Source: CAZXVW01 sp964644025
GTDB lineage: Bacteria; Acidobacteriota; Terriglobia; Bryobacterales; Bryobacteraceae
Direction: 5' to 3'
Length of the DNA: 9,453 nt
Assembly: GCA_964644025.1 (NCBI GenBank)
Contig: CAZXVW010000169.1
Location: 1 to 9,453 of the forward strand
Positions within the stretch are counted from its first letter, which is position 1. Each line of letters starts with the position of its first letter. The translations under genes and the position numbers were made by a program. Shown piece by piece: positions 7,196 to 9,453 of the stretch. The notes under the pieces were generated by a model. That model worked only from the letters and a program-made list of their open reading frames with translations, did not search any database and was not told where the DNA came from.

Positions 7196-7221
7196 GGCCT
7201 CGGGCTGAGAGCGCCGGGGCC
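7196..7221. terminator. Hairpin between convergent genes, possible bidirectional terminator
   Basis: GGCCTCGG (7196-7203) and CCGGGGCC (7214-7221) can form an 8-bp stem with one G-T wobble and a 10-nt loop, in the 57-nt gap between the sulfatase stop and the stop of the minus-strand gene. There is no T run on either side, so it is at best a weak or factor-assisted terminator. Confidence 0.3.
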
Positions 7222-7689
7222 CTATTGCCCTTTCAGGGAGGATACGGGTACGCGGGGATTACACATAGGCCAGGGGGAGTAGCCGATCGTCTTGTCACTA
7301 CGGTCGACCCAGAGCCAGACCTCCTCATCTCCGCCGAAGCTGAGAATCTGAATGATGCCGCCCTCGCAGGAATGCGTCTTGGTGATGCGAACCTTCTTGA
7401 TGTCGGCGTGGTCGCTTTCCGGTCCCCAATCATCGAGGAACTTCTGATAGGAGTAATCCGGACAAGGCTTCTGATCGGTGCAGCCCCAAAGCGCGTAGGC
7501 GCGCCTGTAGTCGTGCTGTTCCAGCGCAGTGAGAAATGTTTTCACCTGGCGCTTTTCGCGGTAGTTCCGGAACTGAAGATATAGAGCGCCACCCACCACG
7601 GCCGCCAGGGTGACAACCAGAAGCGCCCGCTTGATGATTCTCTCGCGCCGGGCTTCCTTGACTCCGTATTCGGCCAGGTAGCCAGACAT
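7222..7689 (-). CDS. Small membrane-anchored four-cysteine protein, function unknown
   Basis: A 155-residue protein I do not recognise. A charged N-terminus (residues 1-21, KEARRERIIKR) precedes one membrane helix at about 22-39, followed by a soluble domain that should lie outside the cytoplasm by the positive-inside rule. The domain starts with FLTALEQHDYRRAYALWGC (52-70), a helical opening recalling NTF2-like/DUF4878-type lipid- or envelope-associated domains, and continues with beta-like stretches ending in EEVWLWVDR and WPMCNP. Four cysteines (70, 76, 108, 143) in the exported part could form two disulfides. The ATG is 6 nt after the OmpH-like gene's stop, with AAGGA 12 nt upstream inside the end of that gene, so the two are almost certainly co-transcribed. 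An envelope role is inferred from topology and neighbour only. Confidence 0.78.
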   Translation of the reverse strand: MSGYLAEYGVKEARRERIIKRALLVVTLAAVVGGALYLQFRNYREKRQVKTFLTALEQHDYRRAYALWGCTDQKPCPDYSYQKFLDDWGPESDHADIKKVRITKTHSCEGGIIQILSFGGDEEVWLWVDRSDKTIGYSPWPMCNPRVPVSSLKGQ

Positions 7690-7695
7690 GAGCGC

Positions 7696-8253
7696 TTACT
7701 GTCCTTGCGTTGAGCTTTGTGCCTGCGCGGCCTGCACCGGATACGCCTTGTCGTAAGCCGCTGTAGCTTCCTTGGTAAGATCCAGTGCGGGTTTGTAATA
7801 AAGGGTGTTAGCGACGTCGATCACGATGTCGAGTCCCTTTTCCTCGGCCAGCTTCTGGATGATCTGCTGCATCCGGCGACCCACCCGCGCCAGGACGTCT
7901 TGCCGCCGGTTTTCTACGTCAGTTTGCAGATCCTCGGTCTTTCGTTGCAGGTCCCGCTGCTTACGCTGGCCCTGGACCTGGAGGTCGCGCTCGGCCTCCG
8001 GCGTGAGCTTCCCCTGCATTTTTTGCAACTGGTTCTGGATGTCCTGGAGCTCTCGCTGGAGCTTCTGAATTTCCTCCTGACGGGGCTTGAACTCGTTCTC
8101 CATCTCCGTCTGGGCTTTCTGAATCTCAGCGGTCGCCAGGATCGCCTGCTGAGAGTTGATCACAGCAACCTTGGTCTGGGCGGCAGCCAGCGAAACGTAT
8201 GCCAGTCCACACGCGGAAAGCAGCAAGAGACGGAAACGACTGATTCTTAACAT
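7696..8253 (-). CDS. OmpH/Skp-family periplasmic coiled-coil protein
   Basis: A 185-residue protein with a clear Sec signal (hydrophobic core 8-22, probable cleavage at LAAA-Q26), then KVAVINSQQAI, the start of the Skp/OmpH domain. Residues about 45-135 are a long Glu/Gln/Lys/Arg-rich heptad region, expected to form the two tentacle helices. The chain ends in LAEEKGLDIVIDVANTLYY and LDLTKEATAAYDKAYP, as in OmpH proteins, plus a Gln/Ser tail. Length matches the family (about 160-190). Skp is a trimeric holdase for unfolded outer-membrane proteins; a similar role is likely here but not shown. It is not next to bamA or lpxD as in many genomes, so it may be a secondary copy. The ATG at 8253 has AGGAG 10 nt upstream. 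It heads a two-gene unit with the four-cysteine membrane protein. Confidence 0.9.
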   Translation of the reverse strand: MLRISRFRLLLLSACGLAYVSLAAAQTKVAVINSQQAILATAEIQKAQTEMENEFKPRQEEIQKLQRELQDIQNQLQKMQGKLTPEAERDLQVQGQRKQRDLQRKTEDLQTDVENRRQDVLARVGRRMQQIIQKLAEEKGLDIVIDVANTLYYKPALDLTKEATAAYDKAYPVQAAQAQSSTQGQ

Positions 8254-8283
8254 GAAAGCTTCACTCCTGATTGTTCTCCCATC

Positions 8284-8292
8284 AATTTAGCA
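8284..8292 (-). promoter_or_regulatory. Candidate extended -10 promoter for the OmpH-like gene
   Basis: On the minus strand TGCTAAATT resembles an extended -10 element (TG-n-TAAATT). It would give a leader of about 24 nt containing the AGGAG of the OmpH-like gene. No good -35 box is seen. The rest of the 215-nt gap (8254-8468) holds no gene that I can support. Confidence 0.35.
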
Positions 8293-8468
8293 CAGCGAAG
8301 GGTGGAATTGACATTCCGCGGCCGAAGCGGCTCTCGATGCGGTTTGCGGGAGGAAGGCACTCTCGCGGGAGCACGCCGGGACATCCTCTCCCGCCGGGTT
8401 CCTTCATGATTCCGGTCCTCGCTCGACAAGCGGGAGCCTGGCAAGCGACTCTTGCGCGCCTGGATTTC

Positions 8469-9453
8469 TCACTGGCGGAAGGTCCAGCGGAGCTTCACTA
8501 CCAGACGGTCATCGATGGGCCGGAGGCTGAAGCGGTCCATGCTGCCGATCGGATGCTGCCAGCCGTGATTCCAGACGATGTAAAGGTCATTGCCCGGTTT
8601 GATGGTCCAGCGCAAGCGGTTATTCATGCCCAGGTTGCGAGACTTGGAATCGTATTGGCTGTAGCTGGAGAGCACAAGGTTGGGGGTGAAAGCATAAACA
8701 GTTCGGAACTGCCACAGACGCTGAATGAAATCCCCTTCAGGCAGGGAAGCCGAATCGTACTCGGTTTCCACCCGAAGCTGCAAGTGCCCACCGGGTCCCG
8801 TCCAGCCAGCGAAGCTGGACCACTCGGTGAGCCAGCCGTTATAGAAACCGCCGTACCAGACCGTGGAGCCGATCCGCCACGGCCGATGCTCCGAACTTTG
8901 GGCCTCGCTCCGGAAGCGCACGAAGTGGTAGTCGCCGGGAGGGATGATCACTCCTCTGGCCACCTCGAAAGGGAAATCCAGGTGCTCGAACTGGGGGACG
9001 ATGTTCGTCTCGATATGTTCTCCCGACTCGGCATGGGCGTTGAACGGCGCGGTGAACAGCCGCCAGGATTGGGTTTGGCCATTCAAGTCCGCGACGTGAG
9101 TGAAGTAGCACTGGAAGTGGAAGGTCCTGACCCAGCCGAAGACGGGGCCACTCGGCCTCGGCCGGAAGCCGCTGCGAAGTTCGAACCAGCGGGTTCCCGG
9201 GCGGGGCAGGAAACCGAGAGCCGGATCCAGGGCGTCACCGAATTCCTTGTAAGTGAACGAGCCTTCCCAGCGGTCATTCGGGTAGGCAAGGTTCAGGCCC
9301 CAGCCCGTGCGCCGGCCTTCGGGAACATCGCCGCCGGTTCCGGCTACCCAGGCCCCCATGGAGAAGTTCTTGTCCCCCCCGGAACGTAGAGGTCTTCCAC
9401 AGCGCGTCGATCCCCAGCAGGGTGTTGTGGTGAATCCCGTCGGGGTCGCCATT
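8469..9453 (-). CDS. DUF5916 outer-membrane barrel protein, C-terminal part, with apparent frameshift
   Basis: The 5' end lies beyond the window. The C-terminal ~300 residues are rich in alternating aromatic/polar beta strands and carry DUF5916-type features: WFELRSGFRP, a C-terminal MNNRLRWTIKPGNDLYIVWN strand pair, and a final strand DRLVVKLRWTFRQ. Family members are typically 700-900 residues with an N-terminal CBM9-like domain before the barrel; their function is poorly known. The reading frame breaks at 9374-9380. From the window edge the frame reads NGDPDGIHHNTLLGIDALWK then TSTFRGG, and meets a stop at 9274-9276; the downstream barrel (GDKNFSMGAWVAGT) is in the next frame. Removing one G from the run of seven joins them as TFRGDKNFS. 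The short alternative start at 9452 (MATPTG) is an artefact of this shift. Sequencing error, pseudogene and slippage are all possible. Confidence 0.75.
   Translation of the reverse strand, partial: MATPTGFTTTPCWGSTRCGRPLRSGGDKNFSMGAWVAGTGGDVPEGRRTGWGLNLAYPNDRWEGSFTYKEFGDALDPALGFLPRPGTRWFELRSGFRPRPSGPVFGWVRTFHFQCYFTHVADLNGQTQSWRLFTAPFNAHAESGEHIETNIVPQFEHLDFPFEVARGVIIPPGDYHFVRFRSEAQSSEHRPWRIGSTVWYGGFYNGWLTEWSSFAGWTGPGGHLQLRVETEYDSASLPEGDFIQRLWQFRTVYAFTPNLVLSSYSQYDSKSRNLGMNNRLRWTIKPGNDLYIVWNHGWQHPIGSMDRFSLRPIDDRLVVKLRWTFRQ

Noticed and set aside
8346..8436. Three direct GCGGGAG copies (8346, 8365, 8430) and one inverted CTCCCGC (8388-8394) in the gap between the DUF5916 and OmpH-like genes
   Set aside because: Seven-base GC-rich words recur easily by chance here, the spacing is irregular, and the possible 7-bp hairpin has no T run to make it a terminator.
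8247..8444. A 65-codon minus-strand frame upstream of the OmpH-like gene
   Set aside because: It runs through the candidate promoter and ribosome binding site of the OmpH-like gene, has an Arg/Ser-rich composition and no ribosome binding site that I can see.
8271..9389. A 372-codon plus-strand frame opposite the DUF5916 gene
   Set aside because: The minus strand carries recognisable barrel strands; the plus-strand product has no recognisable domain and starts within the OmpH-like gene's promoter region.

Overview
The window is a dense, GC-rich (roughly 60%), strongly bacterial segment with no RNA genes, CRISPR arrays or insertion sequences that I can see. The gene content fits an environmental Acidobacteriota genome, perhaps of the Bryobacterales/Solibacter type: a Tat-exported Gfo/Idh/MocA oxidoreductase, an exported Cys-type sulfatase, an OmpH/Skp-like periplasmic coiled-coil protein and a DUF5916 outer-membrane barrel. 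Planctomycetota share several of these families. The taxonomic call is inference from gene families only.

Layout, left to right. (1) Positions 1-4253, minus strand: a Tat-signal Gfo/Idh/MocA oxidoreductase (4253 to 2982), a strong intrinsic terminator, an FHS-like MFS sugar permease (2898 to 1735), a GT-B-like glycosyltransferase (1718 to 387) and the start of a second, paralogous glycosyltransferase-like gene (379 to beyond position 1). The last three are tightly packed (16 and 7 nt gaps) and look like one transcription unit. (2) Positions 4254-4380: a divergent control region with a perfect 16-bp palindrome. (3) Positions 4381-7164, plus strand: a secreted alpha/beta hydrolase (BD-FAE/esterase type), a possible 50-codon ORF coupled to its stop codon, and an exported iduronate-2-sulfatase-like enzyme whose best start is TTG at 5548. 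(4) Positions 7222-9453, minus strand, converging on the sulfatase: the 3' part of a DUF5916 barrel gene (8469-9453) with an apparent frameshift in a run of seven G, then an OmpH/Skp-like gene and a small membrane-anchored four-cysteine protein, separated by only 6 nt.

Working hypothesis: the divergent oxidoreductase and hydrolase-sulfatase units, plus the sugar permease, serve periplasmic breakdown and uptake of a sulfated or acylated carbohydrate. The sulfatase and hydrolase would strip ester groups, the oxidoreductase would act on the sugar, and the permease would import the product. This rests on co-location and export signals, not on substrate evidence. The OmpH, four-cysteine and DUF5916 genes concern the envelope and are probably unrelated. 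I found no clearly novel system. The items most worth a second look are the tandem glycosyltransferase-like paralogs, the frameshifted DUF5916 gene, the small coupled ORF and the palindrome in the divergent promoter region.
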